Shown here: in pieces, positions 32,222 through 43,606 of the stretch
How positions within the stretch are numbered: the stretch's first letter is position 1
Layout of the letters: every line of letters begins with the position of its first letter
NCBI GenBank assembly: GCA_023241745.1
Contig: JALQCY010000004.1
Location: 124,001 to 188,000 of the forward strand
Direction: 5' to 3'
Length of the DNA: 64,000 nt
Source: Isoptericola peretonis
GTDB lineage: Bacteria > Actinomycetota > Actinomycetes > Actinomycetales > Cellulomonadaceae
Notes under the pieces: model-generated
Told to the model about the DNA's origin: nothing
Databases searched by the model: none
What the model saw: only the letters and a program-made list of their open reading frames with translations
Position numbers and translations under genes: made by a program

Positions 32222-33580
32222 ATGCGACTGGCACGAACCCTCGCCGCGGGGACCGCGGTCACGGCAGTCGTCCTCACGCTGGGAGCCTGCGGCTCCGCAG
32301 ACGGCGGGGGCGACGGCGACGCGACGATCAAGATCGCGTACCAGAAGTTCGGCAACTTCACGCAGGCCGACGAGCTCTTCAAGGACGTCAAGGCGGAGTA
32401 CGAGAAGGAGAACCCGGACGTCACCATCGAGCTGGTGCCCATCGAGGCCAGCCAGAACGACTACTTCACGAAGCTCGCCCTGATGAACCGGTCGCCCAGC
32501 ACGGCGCCGGACCTCATGTACGAGGACACGTTCATGATCAAGTCCGACGTCGAGGCGGGGTACCTCCTGCCGATGGACGACTACCTCGCCGAGTGGGAGG
32601 ACTGGGGCCAGTTCGTGGACCAGGCCAAGCAGGCCGGCCTGGGCGACGACGGCAAGACCTACGGCGTCCCGATGGGCACCGACACGCGCGGGCTGTGGTT
32701 CAACAAGGAGGTGCTCGCCAAGGCGGGCCTGCCCGAGGACTGGGCCCCGAAGACCTGGGACGAGCTCCTCGAGGCCGCGCGCGCGATCAAGAAGGCCGAC
32801 CCGGAGGTCATCCCGCTCAACGTCTACTCGGGCAAGCCGATGGGCGAGGGCGCCACGATGCAGGGCTTCGAGATGCTGCTGTACGGCACGGGCGGGACGC
32901 TCTACGACACCGACGCCTCGAAGTGGGTGGTCGGGTCGCAGGAGTTCGTCGACTCGCTCGACTTCATCCGGACCATCTACACCGAGGGCCTCGCCCCGAC
33001 GCCGCAGCAGGCGCTCGACCCGAACGTCGGGAACACGGTCTCGGCCGAGTGGCTGCCGCAGGGCAAGCTCGGCATCTCGCTCGACGGATCCTGGATGCCG
33101 GGCACCTGGCTCGAGGAGGGCACGGCGCCCTGGCCCGAGTGGACCGAGGTGATGGGCACGGCCGCGATGCCGACCCAGGAGGGCCAGGAGCCCGGCGCGG
33201 TGAGCATGTCGGGCGGGTGGACGATGGCGATCGGCGCGGGCTCGAAGAACCCGGACGTCGCGTTCGACGTCCTCACGCACGCGCTCGACAAGGAGAACTC
33301 GCTGCGGTTCGCGATCGACAACAGCCAGATCGCGGTGCGCACGGACGTCGCCGAGGAGCCCTCGTACTCCGAGGCGAACCCGACGGTGCCGTTCTTCTCT
33401 GACCTGGTCGAGGTGACGAACTTCCGCCCGGCCACGTCCGACTACGCGCAGATCTCCAACGCCATCCAGGTGGCGATGGAGTCGGTGATGACCGGCCAGC
33501 AGTCGCCCGAGGAGGCGGCCGCCGTCTACGACGAGGCCGTGATCGCCCAGGTCGGCGAAGAGAACACGACGAACGGCTGA
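32222..33580 (+). CDS. Sugar ABC transporter substrate-binding lipoprotein
   Basis: This 452-residue family 1 solute-binding protein has a lipobox (VVLTLGAC, Cys near 22), followed by IKIAYQKFGNFTQADELFKDVKAEYEKENPDVTIELVPI. The motif GVPMGTDTRGLWFNKEVLAKAGLP is typical of oligosaccharide binders. AAAGGAG lies 5 nt before the ATG. It is the first gene of an operon with two permeases, a GH38 and a GH76 enzyme, so the ligand is probably a manno-oligosaccharide. It is controlled by the inverted-repeat operator upstream. Confidence 0.92.
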   Translation: MRLARTLAAGTAVTAVVLTLGACGSADGGGDGDATIKIAYQKFGNFTQADELFKDVKAEYEKENPDVTIELVPIEASQNDYFTKLALMNRSPSTAPDLMYEDTFMIKSDVEAGYLLPMDDYLAEWEDWGQFVDQAKQAGLGDDGKTYGVPMGTDTRGLWFNKEVLAKAGLPEDWAPKTWDELLEAARAIKKADPEVIPLNVYSGKPMGEGATMQGFEMLLYGTGGTLYDTDASKWVVGSQEFVDSLDFIRTIYTEGLAPTPQQALDPNVGNTVSAEWLPQGKLGISLDGSWMPGTWLEEGTAPWPEWTEVMGTAAMPTQEGQEPGAVSMSGGWTMAIGAGSKNPDVAFDVLTHALDKENSLRFAIDNSQIAVRTDVAEEPSYSEANPTVPFFSDLVEVTNFRPATSDYAQISNAIQVAMESVMTGQQSPEEAAAVYDEAVIAQVGEENTTNG

Positions 33581-33584
33581 CGAC

Positions 33585-34517
33585 GTGACCGCCCTCGCCC
33601 CCGCCCCCCTCGGGCCGGGAGCGGGGCCGTCGCCGGTGCGGCGCACTCCGGTGCGCCGCACCGCCGGCCGCCTCGTCCCCCTGGTGCCCGCCGTCGTCCT
33701 GCTCGCGCTGTTCATGCTCGGGCCCGTCGTCTGGTCGTTCTACGGCTCGTTCACCAACGCCGCGCTCACCGGCCCCAACGCCGCGAACCCCGAGTGGGTC
33801 GGCCTGGACAACTACGTCCAGCTGCTCGGCGACCCGGACTTCCCGAAGGCCCTGTGGCTCACGGTGCTCTTCGTGATCGCGTCCGCCGTGATCGGCCAGA
33901 ACGTGGCCGGCCTCGGGCTGGCGATGCTCATGCGCTCCGCGCTGAAGCCGGTGCGGGCGGTCGTCTCGACGCTGGTCGTGACGGCGTGGGTGCTGCCCGA
34001 GATCGTCGCCGCCTTCGCCGCGTACGCGTTCTTCCACGCCGACGGCACGCTCAACTCGCTGCTCGGCGGCGTCGGGGTCACCGGTCCCGACTGGCTCTTC
34101 GAGTACCCGATGCTCGCCGTCATCCTGGCGAACGTCTGGCGCGGCACCGCGTTCTCGATGATGGTCTACTCCGCCGCGATCTCGGAGGTGCCCCCGGAGA
34201 TCACGGAGGCCGCGACCGTCGACGGCGCCAACGGGGTCCAGCGGTTGGTGTGGGTCACGCTGCCCACCATCCGCCGCAGCATCTCGACCAACCTCATGCT
34301 CACGACGCTGCAGACGCTGTCCGTGTTCACCCTCATCTACGTGATGACCGGCGGCGGCCCCGGCACCGACAGCTCCACGCTGCCGATCCTGGCCTACCAG
34401 GAGGCGTTCAAGTTCGCCCAGGTGGGCTACGGCACGGCGATCGCCACGGTGATGCTCGTCATCGGCGCCGTCTTCTCCGTCGTGTACATCCGCAGCCTGA
34501 AGCCGGAGGTCGACTGA
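33585..34517 (+). CDS. Sugar ABC transporter permease 1 (MalF type)
   Basis: This 310-residue protein has six hydrophobic segments after a Pro/Arg-rich N-terminus. The EAA loop reads PEITEAATVDGANGVQRLVWVTLPTIRRSI, the contact site for the ATPase. The GTG starts 4 nt after the binding-protein stop, and its stop overlaps the next start by 1 nt. Confidence 0.92.
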   Translation: MTALAPAPLGPGAGPSPVRRTPVRRTAGRLVPLVPAVVLLALFMLGPVVWSFYGSFTNAALTGPNAANPEWVGLDNYVQLLGDPDFPKALWLTVLFVIASAVIGQNVAGLGLAMLMRSALKPVRAVVSTLVVTAWVLPEIVAAFAAYAFFHADGTLNSLLGGVGVTGPDWLFEYPMLAVILANVWRGTAFSMMVYSAAISEVPPEITEAATVDGANGVQRLVWVTLPTIRRSISTNLMLTTLQTLSVFTLIYVMTGGGPGTDSSTLPILAYQEAFKFAQVGYGTAIATVMLVIGAVFSVVYIRSLKPEVD

Positions 34518-35434
34518 TGGCCCAGACCGCCCCCGCCCCCTCGCCGGCGCCCGACGTCGACGTCGTGCTCGAGTCTCCGTCCCGGCGTCGCGCCGCGCCG
34601 TCGGTCGCCGCGCCCGGCCCGCGGGCCGCGCGCGCCCTGTCCAACGTCGTGCTCGTGGTCGTCGGCGTGTGCTTCCTGCTGCCGCTCGGCTGGATCGTGC
34701 TGGCGTCGCTCGACGCGAGCGCGACCCTCGCCGTCCGCCTGCCGGAGGAGTTCACGCTCGCCAACTACACGGCCGTCATGACGCCCGAGCAGACGTGGGT
34801 GCCGCTCGCGAACGCCTTCCTGCTGTCCGCAGGCACGGGCGTCATCACCGTGGTGGCGTCGGTGCTGGCCGCGTACCCGCTGTCGCGCTACCGCATGCGC
34901 TTCAACAAGCCGTTCCTGTACGCCGTGCTGTTCGGCACGTGCCTGCCGATCACGGCCATGATGGTGCCGGTCTACTCGCTGTTCGTGCGGCTCAACCTGC
35001 TCGACTCGCTGCCCGGCACCACGTTCTTCATGGCCGCCACGTCGCTGCCCATGGCGATCTGGATGACCAAGAACTTCATGGACTCCGTGCCGATCTCCCT
35101 CGAGGAGGCGGCGTGGACCGACGGCGCGTCGGCGATGACGACACTGCGCCGGATCGTGCTGCCGCTGATGCGGCCCGGTATCGCCGTCGTGTTCATCTTC
35201 GTGTTCATCCAGGCGTGGGGGAACTTCTTCGTCCCCTTCGTGCTGCTGCTCACGCCGGAGAAGCAGCCGGCGGCGGTGAGCATCTTCGCGTTCTTCGGCC
35301 AGTACGGGTCCGTGGCGTACGGCCAGCTCGCCGCCTACTCGATGCTCTACTCCATCCCCGCCGTGGCGCTCTACGTGCTCGTCTCCCGGCTGTCCGGCGG
35401 GTCGTTCGCGCTCGCCGGCGCCGTCAAGGGCTGA
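34517..35434 (+). CDS. Sugar ABC transporter permease 2 (MalG type)
   Basis: This 305-residue protein has six membrane segments. The EAA loop reads SLEEAAWTDGASAMTTLRRIVLPLMRPGI. It overlaps permease 1 by one base (TGATG). No ATPase gene is present in the locus, so the transporter probably uses a shared MsiK-type ATPase encoded elsewhere, as known for many actinobacterial sugar importers. Confidence 0.92.
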   Translation: MAQTAPAPSPAPDVDVVLESPSRRRAAPSVAAPGPRAARALSNVVLVVVGVCFLLPLGWIVLASLDASATLAVRLPEEFTLANYTAVMTPEQTWVPLANAFLLSAGTGVITVVASVLAAYPLSRYRMRFNKPFLYAVLFGTCLPITAMMVPVYSLFVRLNLLDSLPGTTFFMAATSLPMAIWMTKNFMDSVPISLEEAAWTDGASAMTTLRRIVLPLMRPGIAVVFIFVFIQAWGNFFVPFVLLLTPEKQPAAVSIFAFFGQYGSVAYGQLAAYSMLYSIPAVALYVLVSRLSGGSFALAGAVKG

Positions 35435-35493
35435 CCGCTCGACCGCCGCACCCGACCCACCCGCCAGACCTCACGTCCTCAGGAGCCTGATCC

Positions 35494-38400
35494 ATGCACG
35501 ACACCACCGCCCGCACCACCGCGCGCCTCGAGCGGTTCACCCACGACTGGCTGGAGCCCGCGGTGCTCCGCGAGACCCGGCCGCTCGACGTCGAGGCGTG
35601 GACCGTCGGCGGCGAGCCGGTGCCGTTCGCCGAGGCGGTCGCGGCGGACTACGCGCCGTTCGCGCTCGGCACCCCGTGGGGGCGCCCGTGGGACACCACC
35701 TGGTTCCACGTGACCGGCGCCGTCCCCGCCGCGTGGTCCGGCGACGCGGCGCCCGCCGACACGCGGGTCGAGCTCGTCGTCGACCTCGGCTTCACCGGCG
35801 CGGGGCCGGGCTTCCAGGCCGAGGGCACCGCGTGGACGCGCGACGGCCGCATCATCAAGGCCGTCGAGCCGCGCAACCAGCACGTGCCGCTCGCGGCCGG
35901 GCAGGCCCTCGACGCCGAGGGCCGCGTCGACCTGTACGTGGAGGCCGCCGCCAACCCGGACGTCCCGGGCGGGGCCTGGACGCGCCCGACGCCGATGGGC
36001 GCCTGGGAGACCTCCGGCCCGGACCCGATCTACGCGCTGCGGACCATGCACGTGGCCCTCGTGGACGAGACCGTGTGGGAGCTGCTGCAGGACGTCCGCG
36101 CCCTGCACGGGCTCGTCCGCGTGCTGCCCGCCACCAGCCCGCGCGCGGCCGAGGTGCTGCGGGCGCTGGAGGACATGCTCGACGCCGTCGACCCGGACGA
36201 CGTGGCCGGCACCGCCGCCGCGGGGCGGGCAGCGCTCGCGACCGCGCTGGCCGCCCCGGCCACGGCGTCGGCCCACCGCATCCACGCCGTCGGGCACGCG
36301 CACATCGACTCCGCGTGGCTGTGGCCCACGCGCGAGACCGTGCGCAAGTGCGCCCGCACGTTCTCCAACGTGCTCGCCCTCATGGACTCCGACCCCGACG
36401 TGAAGTTCGCGTGCTCGTCGGCGCAGCAGTACTCGTGGGTGCAGGAGCACTACCCCGAGCTGTTCGAGCGGATCCGCGAGCGGGTGCGCGAGGGCCGGTT
36501 CGTGCCCGTGGGCGGCATGTGGGTCGAGTCGGACACCAACATGCCGGGCGGCGAGGCCCTGGCCCGCCAGCTCGTCGAGGGCAAGCGCTACTTCGTCGAG
36601 GAGCTGGGCGTGGAGCCGAAGGAGGTGTGGCTGCCCGACTCCTTCGGGTACACCGCCGCCCTGCCGCAGCTCGCCCGGCTGGCGGGCAGCGACAACTTCC
36701 TCACCCAGAAGATCTCGTGGAACGACACCAACCGGATGCCGCACCACACGTTCTGGTGGGAGGGCATCGACGGCAGCCGCGTCTTCACGCACTTCCCGCC
36801 CGTGGACACCTACAACTCCGACCTGTCGGCCGAGGAGCTCGCCCGCGCCGAGCAGCAGTACGCCGAGAAGGGCCGCGCCAACACGTCGCTCGTGCCCTTC
36901 GGCTACGGCGACGGGGGCGGCGGCCCCACCCGCGAGATGGTCGCGGCCGCGCGCCGCACCCGCGACCTCGAGGGCTCGCCGCGGGTGGAGCTGTCCGACT
37001 CGCAGTCGTTCTTCGACGCCGCCCGCGCCGAGTACGCGGACCCCGCCACGTGGACCGGGGAGATGTACCTCGAGTACCACCGCGGCACGTACACCTCGCA
37101 GGCGCGCACCAAGCGCGGCAACCGGCGCAGCGAGCACCTGCTGCGCGAGGCCGAGCTGTGGGCCGCGACGGCGGCCGTGCGGACCGGGGCCGACTACCCG
37201 GCGGAGCGGCTGCGGCGCCTGTGGCGCACGGTGCTGCTGCAGCAGTTCCACGACATCCTGCCCGGCTCGTCCATCGCCTGGGTGCACCGCGAGGCGGAGC
37301 GCAACTACGCCGAGGTGGCGCGGGAGCTCGAGGAGGTCATCGGTGCCGCGCTGCGCGCGCTGGTCGGCGAGGGGGACCGTCCGGTGGCCGTCAACGCCGG
37401 GCCGTTCGCGCGCGACGGCGTGGCGGGGCTGGGGGCGACCGCCCTGGACGCCGCGCGGGGCGCGGGCACGGTGGCGCCGGTGCCGGACGGCGACGGCTGG
37501 GTCCTGGCGAACGACCTCGTCCGCGTCGTCGTGGACGGGAACGGCCACGTGGTCTCCGCCGTGGACCGGGCCGGCGGCCGCGAGGCGATCCTGCCCGGCG
37601 CGCGCGCCAACCTGCTCCAGCTGCACCGCGACGTCCCCAACGAGTGGGAGGCGTGGGACATCGACGAGCACTACCGGCGCAGCACCACCGACCTGGTCGA
37701 CGCGGCGAAGATCGAGGTCGTCGACGGAGCGTCCGGCCCCGCGCTGCGCGTGCTGCGCGAGCTCGGGTCGTCGCGCGTCGAGCAGGACCTCGCGCTCCCG
37801 ACCGGCGGCCGCGGGCTGCGCATCACGACGCGCGTCGACTGGCACGAGCGGCAGAAGCTGCTCAAGCTCGCGTTCCCGCTCGACGTGCGCGCCGAGCGGG
37901 CGACGTCCGAGATCCAGTTCGGGCACGTGCACCGGCCCACGCACGTCAACACGTCCTGGGACCACGCGCGGTTCGAGACCGTCGCGCACCGGTGGGTGCA
38001 CGTGGGCGAGCCCGGCTTCGGCGTCGCCGTCGCCAACGACTCGACGTACGGCCACGACATCACGCGGACCCGGACCGACGACGCGACCGACGCGCAGGGC
38101 GCCCGCGGCACCACCGTGCGGCTGTCCCTGCTGCGCGCGCCGATGTTCCCCGACCCCGACGCCGACCAGGGCGAGCACGAGCTGACCTGCGAGCTCGTCG
38201 TCGGCGCCGGCATCGGGGACGCCGTCCACGCGGGCTACGCGCTCAACCTGCCGGAGCGGGTCGTCGCGGGCGACCACGGCGTCGAGCCGCTGGTCGCCGT
38301 GGACGACGACGCGGTGGTCGTCGAGGCGGTCAAGCTCGCCGAGGACGGCAGCGGCGACGTCGTGGTGCGGCTGTACGAGAGCCGCGGCGGCCGGGCCCGC

Positions 38401-38559
38401 GCGCGTGTCACGCCGGCGTTCGAGCACACCGGCGTGGAGGTGACCGACCTGCTCGAGCGCCCGCTCGCCGCCCCGGCCGGCACGCCAGGCCGCGACGGCG
38501 ACGCGGTCGTCCTGGAGCTGACGCCGTTCCAGGTCGTCACCCTGCGCGTGCGCCGCTGA
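35494..38559 (+). CDS. Alpha-mannosidase, GH38
   Basis: This 1021-residue protein has the GH38 layout. An N-terminal beta region of about 260 residues precedes the catalytic barrel. Zinc ligands are in HAHIDSAWLWPTRET (His270, Asp272), and the nucleophile Asp382 is in VWLPDSFGYTAALPQ. KISWNDTNRMPHHTFWWEGIDGS follows, then the mid-helical and large C-terminal beta domains. It lacks a signal peptide and so should trim alpha-mannose from imported oligosaccharides in the cytoplasm. The ATG has AGGAGCC upstream. It is cotranscribed with the sugar ABC genes. Confidence 0.95.
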   Translation: MHDTTARTTARLERFTHDWLEPAVLRETRPLDVEAWTVGGEPVPFAEAVAADYAPFALGTPWGRPWDTTWFHVTGAVPAAWSGDAAPADTRVELVVDLGFTGAGPGFQAEGTAWTRDGRIIKAVEPRNQHVPLAAGQALDAEGRVDLYVEAAANPDVPGGAWTRPTPMGAWETSGPDPIYALRTMHVALVDETVWELLQDVRALHGLVRVLPATSPRAAEVLRALEDMLDAVDPDDVAGTAAAGRAALATALAAPATASAHRIHAVGHAHIDSAWLWPTRETVRKCARTFSNVLALMDSDPDVKFACSSAQQYSWVQEHYPELFERIRERVREGRFVPVGGMWVESDTNMPGGEALARQLVEGKRYFVEELGVEPKEVWLPDSFGYTAALPQLARLAGSDNFLTQKISWNDTNRMPHHTFWWEGIDGSRVFTHFPPVDTYNSDLSAEELARAEQQYAEKGRANTSLVPFGYGDGGGGPTREMVAAARRTRDLEGSPRVELSDSQSFFDAARAEYADPATWTGEMYLEYHRGTYTSQARTKRGNRRSEHLLREAELWAATAAVRTGADYPAERLRRLWRTVLLQQFHDILPGSSIAWVHREAERNYAEVARELEEVIGAALRALVGEGDRPVAVNAGPFARDGVAGLGATALDAARGAGTVAPVPDGDGWVLANDLVRVVVDGNGHVVSAVDRAGGREAILPGARANLLQLHRDVPNEWEAWDIDEHYRRSTTDLVDAAKIEVVDGASGPALRVLRELGSSRVEQDLALPTGGRGLRITTRVDWHERQKLLKLAFPLDVRAERATSEIQFGHVHRPTHVNTSWDHARFETVAHRWVHVGEPGFGVAVANDSTYGHDITRTRTDDATDAQGARGTTVRLSLLRAPMFPDPDADQGEHELTCELVVGAGIGDAVHAGYALNLPERVVAGDHGVEPLVAVDDDAVVVEAVKLAEDGSGDVVVRLYESRGGRARARVTPAFEHTGVEVTDLLERPLAAPAGTPGRDGDAVVLELTPFQVVTLRVRR

Positions 38560-38595
38560 ACCCGAGACCAGCACCACCGAGCGAAGGAGAGAACG

Positions 38596-39777
38596 ATGAG
38601 GTTCACCAGAGCAGTCGGTACGGCGGCAGCGCTGGCATGCGTGCTGGCCACGGCGGCGCCGGCGTCGGCGGACGCGGGGCGCGACGACGGCGCGACGCCG
38701 CGCACGCAGCAGGCGCGCGCCGTGGCCAGCTACGAGGCGATGCAGGAGCACCTGTACGTCGACGACGGGTCCGGGCTCTACCGCGAGCGCTACCCGTCCG
38801 GCGCCGAGGACCGCCCGTACTCGTACGAGTGGCCGTTCTCCCAGGCGCACGTCGCGACGCTCGACCTCACGGGGATGCCCGGGGCCGCGGGGCGGTCGTT
38901 CGTCGACGACCTCGCGGACCGGGCGGCGGGGCAGGAGCGGTTCTGGAACGCCGGCGGCGGGACCACCGGGCTGCCGGCGTACGACTCCTACGCCCGCGCC
39001 CCGTACGGCGACGGCGGCGACATCTTCTACGACGACAACGAGTGGGTGGCCCTCGCCAAGGTGCAGCAGCACCTCGCCACGGGGGACCGGGCGGCGCTCG
39101 AGCGGGCCGAGGAGATCTTCGAGCTCGTCGTCTCCGGCTGGGACACCGACCCGGACCACCCCGCGGCGGGCGGCGTCTTCTGGACGCAGGCGCCGTGGAG
39201 CACCGACCGCAACACCGTCTCCACCATGCCGGGGGCGCAGCTCGCGACGCGCCTGTACATGATCACGGGCGAGGAGCGGTACCTCGACTGGGCCGAGCGG
39301 ATGGTCGGGTGGACGGACGAGCACCTGCTCGCGCCGAACGGCCTGTACTGGGACAACGTCAAGCTCGACGGGACGATCGACCGGACCCAGTGGTCGTACA
39401 ACCAGGGCGTCCCCGTGGGCACGTACACGCTGCTGTACGAGGCGACGGGCGAGGAGCGCTACCTGGAGAAGGCCGAGGCGATCGCCGCGGCCTCCTACCG
39501 GTTCTACGTGACCGAGGGGCGGCTGGGCGGGCAGCCGATGTTCTTCAACTCCATCTGGTTCAAGAACCTCCTGCTGCTCGAGTCCGTGACGGGCGGCACC
39601 ACGTACCGCGAGGCGATGCAGGACTACGCCGACCGCCAGTGGCGCGAGGCGCGGGACCCCGGGACCGGGCTGTTCAACGCCGGCGACGAGCACACCGAGC
39701 TGCTGGAGCAGGCGGCCATGGTGCAGATCTACGCCACCCTGGCGTGGCCGCGCGGCAAGGCGTCGATCCTGTACTGA
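38596..39777 (+). CDS. Secreted GH76 endo-alpha-1,6-mannanase
   Basis: This 393-residue protein has a Sec signal peptide (AVGTAAALACVLATAAPASA, cut near 25) and an alpha/alpha barrel of GH76. The catalytic pair Asp146-Asp147 is in DIFYDDNEWVALA. WTQAPWSTDRNTVSTMPGAQLATRLY and QWSYNQGVPVGTY are also family-typical. It would cut the alpha-1,6 backbone of fungal mannan or actinobacterial lipomannan outside the cell, feeding the ABC importer and the GH38 enzyme. AAGGAGA precedes the ATG. It is the last gene of the locus. Confidence 0.92.
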   Translation: MRFTRAVGTAAALACVLATAAPASADAGRDDGATPRTQQARAVASYEAMQEHLYVDDGSGLYRERYPSGAEDRPYSYEWPFSQAHVATLDLTGMPGAAGRSFVDDLADRAAGQERFWNAGGGTTGLPAYDSYARAPYGDGGDIFYDDNEWVALAKVQQHLATGDRAALERAEEIFELVVSGWDTDPDHPAAGGVFWTQAPWSTDRNTVSTMPGAQLATRLYMITGEERYLDWAERMVGWTDEHLLAPNGLYWDNVKLDGTIDRTQWSYNQGVPVGTYTLLYEATGEERYLEKAEAIAAASYRFYVTEGRLGGQPMFFNSIWFKNLLLLESVTGGTTYREAMQDYADRQWREARDPGTGLFNAGDEHTELLEQAAMVQIYATLAWPRGKASILY

Positions 39778-39800
39778 TCGGGGACCGACCCTGCACTGAC

Positions 39801-39806
39801 TACGCT
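39801..39806 (+). promoter_or_regulatory. -10 box of a probable leaderless promoter (ABC-F)
   Basis: TACGCT ends 6 nt before the GTG start of the ABC-F gene. Confidence 0.45.
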
Positions 39807-39812
39807 CGGGGG

Positions 39813-41660
<1,848 letters not shown>

Positions 41661-41667
41661 GCGACAC

Positions 41668-42123
41668 ATGACCGACGGCGCGCTGGACGACGTCGACCGC
41701 GCGCTGGTGCGGGCGCTGCGGGAGGACGGCCGCGCCACCCTGGCCACCCTCGCCGGGGTGACGGGGCTGTCGCAGTCGGCGGTGCAGGCGCGGGTGCGCA
41801 AGCTCGAGGCGCGCCGGGTGATCACCGGCTACCGGGCGGTCGTCGACCCCGACGCGGTGGGGCTGCCGATCGCCGCGTACGTGGAGATCACGCCGCTGGA
41901 CCAGTCGCAGGCCGACGACGCGCCCGAGCGCCTGCGCGACGTGCCCGGCATCGAGGCGTGCTGGTCGGTGGCCGGCAACGCGAACTACCTGCTGCTGGTG
42001 CGGGTGCCGTCGCCGTCGGCGCTGGAGGACCTGCTCGGCGTGATCCGGCGGGAGGCGAGCGTGTCCACACGGTCCACCATCGTGCTGCGGACCTACTTCG
42101 AGGGGCACCCGGTCAGCCCCTGA
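41668..42123 (+). CDS. lrpA: Lrp/AsnC family transcriptional regulator
   Basis: This 151-residue protein has an N-terminal helix-turn-helix (about 8-55; LDDVDRALVRALREDGRATLATLAGVTGLSQSAVQARVRKLE) and a RAM effector domain binding amino acids. The lysine aminotransferase gene follows. The lrpA-lat pairing is also present in Mycobacterium tuberculosis (Rv3291c-Rv3290c, there divergently numbered but adjacent), where LrpA binds the lat promoter. It probably senses lysine or a related amino acid. Confidence 0.9.
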   Translation: MTDGALDDVDRALVRALREDGRATLATLAGVTGLSQSAVQARVRKLEARRVITGYRAVVDPDAVGLPIAAYVEITPLDQSQADDAPERLRDVPGIEACWSVAGNANYLLLVRVPSPSALEDLLGVIRREASVSTRSTIVLRTYFEGHPVSP

Positions 42124-42181
42124 CAAGATTTGTTCCTGCAGAACTCTGGTTGAGCCGGAGAATTTCCCCTACGGTCGAGGT
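42121..42181 (+). promoter_or_regulatory. lat promoter region
   Basis: The gap between lrpA and lat is locally A/T-rich (TGACAAGATTTGTTC, GAGAATTTCCCC). TACGGT (42170-42175) ends 6 nt before the lat ATG, with GGTTGA 16 nt further upstream as a weak -35. The A/T-rich part is a plausible Lrp site. Confidence 0.5.
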
Positions 42182-43543
42182 ATGACCGAGACAATCTCTC
42201 AGCGCACTGCCTCCAGCGTCGGTGGCTCGATCGAGGCCACCGCCGTCCTCGAGTCCCTGCGCGAGCACCTGCTCGTGGACGGCTTCGACCTCGTGCTCGA
42301 CCTCGAGCGCTCCCACGGCTCGACCCTGGTCGACGCCCGCGACGGCCGCGAGTGGACCGATCTGTTCACCTTCTTCGCCTCCAACCCGCTGGGCATGAAC
42401 CACCCGGCCCTGTTCCGCGACCCGATGTTCCGCGAGGAGCTGACCCGCGCGGCGATCAACAAGCCGTCCAACTCCGACGTCTACACGGTCGAGCTCGCGC
42501 GCTTCGTCGACGCGTTCGCCCGCGTGCTCGGCGACCCCGCCCTGCCGCACCTGTTCTTCGTCGACGGCGGCGCGCTCGCCGTCGAGAACGCGCTGAAGGT
42601 CGCGTTCGACTGGAAGTCCCGGCACAACGAGGCGCACGGCCGGTCGCCCGAGCTGGGCACCAAGGTGCTGCACCTGGAGCACGCGTTCCACGGCCGGTCC
42701 GGCTACACCATGTCGCTCACCAACACCGAGCCGGGCAAGGTCGCCCGGTTCCCGAAGTTCGACTGGCCGCGCATCAGCTCCCCGTACCCGGGGCACGGCG
42801 CCGCCGGCGCCCCGCGCGACGTCGAGGCGCTCGAGGCCCAGGCCCTCGCCGAGGCACGTGCCGCGTTCGAGGCGCACCCGCACGACATCGCCTGCTTCGT
42901 CGCCGAGCCGATCCAGGGGGAGGGCGGCGACCACCACCTGCGACCCGAGTTCCTGCAGGCCATGCAGGCCCTGTGCCGCGAGCACGACGCGCTGTTCGTG
43001 CTCGACGAGGTGCAGACCGGCGTCGGCATGACCGGCACCGCCTGGGCGTACCAGCAGCTGGGCGTGCAGCCCGACGTCGTCGCGTTCGGCAAGAAGGCCC
43101 AGGTGTGCGGCGTCATGGCGGGCGGACGCGTCGACGAGATCGACGACAACGTGTTCCGCGTCTCCTCGCGCATCAACTCCACCTGGGGCGGCAACCTCGC
43201 CGACATGGTGCGCTCGCGGCGGATCCTCGAGGTGATCGAGGCCGAAGGGCTGATCGGGCGGGCCGCCCGCGTCGGTGCCGGGCTGCTGTCGCGGCTGGAG
43301 GGAGTGGCGGCCCGCCACCCCGGCGTCGTCACCGACCCTCGCGGACGCGGCCTCATGTGCGCGGTGTCGCTGCCGTCGCGCGCCGTGCGCGACGCCGTCC
43401 TGGCCGGCCTGCACGACGAGGGCTACCTCATCCTCGGGTGCGGCGAGCGGTCCGTGCGGTTCCGGCCGGCGCTGACCGTGGACGAGTCGGTGCTGGACGA
43501 CGCCGTCGCCGTGCTCGACCGGGTGGTGGCGCGGGTCGCCTGA
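42182..43543 (+). CDS. lat: L-lysine 6-aminotransferase
   Basis: This 453-residue PLP enzyme of the class III aminotransferases moves the epsilon-amino group of lysine to 2-oxoglutarate, giving piperideine-6-carboxylate (2-aminoadipate semialdehyde). FFVDGGALAVENALKVAFDWK, LHLEHAFHGRSGYTMSLTNT, FVLDEVQTGVGMTG and the PLP-lysine in VAFGKKAQVCGVMAG match Lat. In mycobacteria Lat rises in persistence; in Streptomyces it starts beta-lactam synthesis. No beta-lactam genes are here. The start is ATG with a -10 box 6 nt upstream, and regulation by the adjacent Lrp protein is likely. Confidence 0.93.
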   Translation: MTETISQRTASSVGGSIEATAVLESLREHLLVDGFDLVLDLERSHGSTLVDARDGREWTDLFTFFASNPLGMNHPALFRDPMFREELTRAAINKPSNSDVYTVELARFVDAFARVLGDPALPHLFFVDGGALAVENALKVAFDWKSRHNEAHGRSPELGTKVLHLEHAFHGRSGYTMSLTNTEPGKVARFPKFDWPRISSPYPGHGAAGAPRDVEALEAQALAEARAAFEAHPHDIACFVAEPIQGEGGDHHLRPEFLQAMQALCREHDALFVLDEVQTGVGMTGTAWAYQQLGVQPDVVAFGKKAQVCGVMAGGRVDEIDDNVFRVSSRINSTWGGNLADMVRSRRILEVIEAEGLIGRAARVGAGLLSRLEGVAARHPGVVTDPRGRGLMCAVSLPSRAVRDAVLAGLHDEGYLILGCGERSVRFRPALTVDESVLDDAVAVLDRVVARVA

Positions 43544-43606
43544 GCCGCTGCGGATCCCCCGCCCGGCCCTGTTTCGTGCGCCGGCCGAGCGTGACAGGCT
43601 CGGGCC

